NCBI GenBank assembly: GCA_021799715.1
Contig: JAJYZY010000001.1
Coordinates: 1 to 56,550, forward strand
Direction of reading: 5' to 3'
DNA: 56,550 nt
From: Planctomycetota bacterium
GTDB lineage: Bacteria > Planctomycetota > Phycisphaerae > WQYP01
Both the position numbers and the translations under genes were made by a program. The notes under the pieces were generated by a model. The model was not told the origin of the DNA. It searched no databases and saw only the letters and a list, made by a program, of their open reading frames with translations. Shown here piece after piece: positions 55,276-56,550 of this stretch (within the stretch, counting starts at the first letter, position 1; every line of letters starts with the position of its first letter).

Positions 55276-56229
55276 ATGAGTCAGGTAGTTGATCGGCGTT
55301 ATGACTTTGTATTCCTCTTTGATGTACAGGATGGCAACCCCAATGGCGATCCGGATGCCGGGAACCTCCCCCGCATTGATCCGCAGACCATGCAGGGCTT
55401 TGTTACCGATGTCTGCATTAAACGGAAAATCCGCAATGCCGTGGCCGCAATCGCGGGCGGCAAACCGGGTTTCGATCTATTTTTCCAAACCCAGGATGCC
55501 GTGTACGAAAAACGCATTTTGAACAATCTCATGGAGCAGGCTTTTGATGGTGCCGGTATCGATAAAAAAGCGTTTAAGGATAGCAAGGGAAAAGACAAAT
55601 CCACCGAGGCGGAAAAGGCCAAAAAGTGGCTGCTCCAACAATACTACGATATTCGCGCCTTTGGTGCCGTGCTTTCCACCGGTGATTTCAACTGCGGCCA
55701 GGTGCGCGGGCCGGCCCAAATAACATTTTCTCGATCTTTAGATGCTATTATTCCAATCGAATCGGCAATCACCCGAAAGAGTGTTACCACCGTTGAGGAC
55801 GCGGAGAAACAAACCAAGAAGGACGGCTTCCTGACCGGCACGATTGGTCGCAAGAATACCGTGCCGTATGCATTGTATCGTGGCCACGGATTTATTAATC
55901 CATTGCTGGCTCGCGATACCGGCTTTACGTATGGAGATTTGGCATTGTTTTTCCAGGCCATGCAGCGCATGTTTGATCTGGATCGGTCCGCATCGCGCGG
56001 GTTGATGTCTCTTCGCGGACTATATGTATTTCAACATTCCACCGCGCTGGGAGAAGCGCCGGCCCATATCTTGTTCGACAAAATTGCAACCCCAAAAATC
56101 GGCGATTCCGCCGCGCCACGCCAGTTTGCCGATTACAACATTACCGTTGCCGATTCACTGCCCGCCGGGATAATTATTCGCGAGTTGTCGGCGGCCAATA
56201 TGGCGGATTTGGCATTTCCGTTGGCCTGA
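55276..56229 (+). CDS. cas7c: Cas7c (Csd2), type I-C backbone subunit
   Basis: 317 aa; six or seven copies coat the crRNA spacer. The N-terminal RYDFVFLFDVQDGNPNGDPD is diagnostic of Cas7/Csd2; other marks are DVCIKRKIRNAV, FGAVLSTGDFNCGQVRGP and GRKNTVPYALYRGHG. ATG 55276 follows AAAGGAA. Last complete cas gene in the window; cas4, cas1 and cas2 would be expected next but another gene begins instead. Confidence 0.95.
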   Translation: MSQVVDRRYDFVFLFDVQDGNPNGDPDAGNLPRIDPQTMQGFVTDVCIKRKIRNAVAAIAGGKPGFDLFFQTQDAVYEKRILNNLMEQAFDGAGIDKKAFKDSKGKDKSTEAEKAKKWLLQQYYDIRAFGAVLSTGDFNCGQVRGPAQITFSRSLDAIIPIESAITRKSVTTVEDAEKQTKKDGFLTGTIGRKNTVPYALYRGHGFINPLLARDTGFTYGDLALFFQAMQRMFDLDRSASRGLMSLRGLYVFQHSTALGEAPAHILFDKIATPKIGDSAAPRQFADYNITVADSLPAGIIIRELSAANMADLAFPLA

Positions 56230-56336
56230 TGTGGACGATATGGGTGACCAATACCGGCCACTCGCCCATTGTCGGCCAATGCGATGTGGGACGTATTTGC
56301 TCATGGCGCGGCATGATTCCAATCCCATGTTTAGCG

Positions 56337-56353
56337 GGCCACGCGGCGTGGCC
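56337..56353. repeat. GC-rich hairpin between cas7c and the transposase-like gene
   Basis: GGCCACG-CGG-CGTGGCC, a perfect 7-bp stem with 3-base loop, 78 bases before the transposase-like start. It may be a REP-type palindrome, as found beside Y1 transposases, or a terminator without T-run. TATAAT follows at 56361-56366. Confidence 0.45.
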
Positions 56354-56430
56354 GCGACGGTATAATTGGCATCTCCGGAAACGTAAGAGAACACGAACTG
56401 CCCGGTGGCTCTGTTAAATAGAAAGTTGTC

Positions 56431-56550
56431 ATGGTTGCGGCCTATCATAGCACGTTTTGTGCCTACGGATTCTGGTTGCCCAATGATCCGCGCGGGTCGT
56501 GGTCGGATTATGTGCGAAACTGGGATTTGTATTATGCCGCCGGCGGTGGA
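56431..56550 (+). CDS. Partial Y1/REP-type transposase-like protein
   Basis: The first 40 codons of a gene running off the window. The sequence YHSTFCAYGFWLPNDPRGSW resembles, from memory, the start of a group of IS200/REP-associated (Y1, HUH) transposase-like proteins (AYGFWLPNDPRGSWSD). The catalytic HUH and Tyr motifs would be further on and cannot be checked. No strong binding site is seen before the ATG. Its place directly after cas7c suggests insertion into the cas operon or a single-copy domesticated gene. Confidence 0.5.
   Translation, partial: MVAAYHSTFCAYGFWLPNDPRGSWSDYVRNWDLYYAAGGG

Overview
The window reads as a stretch of chromosome from a free-living Gram-negative-type bacterium, most likely a planctomycete of the Phycisphaerae type. 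This rests on gene character, not on a database search. The pointers are a very long SecA (about 1234 aa) with extra insertions, a PEP-CTERM-like exported protein, a TPR protein fused to a YggX-like domain, a stand-alone rpsD, Tat-exported polysaccharide enzymes and a circularly permuted ATP-grasp/transglutaminase locus. Start codons are mostly ATG with clear Shine-Dalgarno sequences; a few GTG and TTG starts occur.

Layout, left to right. 1-760: two small minus-strand reading frames; one looks like a truncated N-terminal domain of a large defence-type NTPase. 936-1009: tRNA-Arg(TCG). 1041-4094: sugar isomerase-like TIM barrel, class III aminotransferase (argD-like), McsA-like UvrB/C-motif protein. 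4744-15345: the most striking block, six plus-strand genes of an amidoligase/transglutaminase system. It holds a separate ATP-grasp gene and alpha-E gene, a transglutaminase, a giant transglutaminase-DUF2126 protein, a fused ATP-grasp/alpha-E protein and another transglutaminase. It is followed 10 bases later by an SRAP-family (YedK/HMCES) gene. 16219-19005: pterin carbinolamine dehydratase, MGDG-synthase-like glycosyltransferase, queA. 19047-21848: a GH35 beta-galactosidase gene broken by one in-frame TAA. 22102-25628: SNF2-type helicase, translationally coupled zinc-ribbon partner, small membrane protein. 25867-30408: Tat-exported esterase, HtrA protease, PEP-CTERM-like protein. 30876-38868: rpsD, DUF4149 protein, xerD (plus strand) facing der, secA and a small exported protein (minus strand). 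39539-43835: TPR-YggX fusion, greA, TonB-like protein, metallophosphoesterase, membrane protein. 44164-49678: orphan MoxR/ChlI-like ATPase, then an L-arabinose-type catabolic operon (FucI-like isomerase, araB, araD). 49734-50249: thioredoxin-fold protein. 50434-56229: type I-C CRISPR-Cas effector genes cas3-cas5c-cas8c-cas7c. A well-formed internal ribosome binding site inside cas8c should produce a separate Cas11c. The window ends inside a gene resembling a Y1/REP-type transposase; cas4, cas1, cas2 and the CRISPR array are not in the window.

How they work together: GH35, the esterase and the arabinose operon suggest use of plant-type arabinogalactan or arabinoxylan. The ATP-grasp/alpha-E/transglutaminase genes are predicted, from family knowledge, to build or attach a peptide-like amide product, and here they occur as two partly redundant sets in one locus. 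No CRISPR array, rRNA gene or complete insertion sequence was seen.
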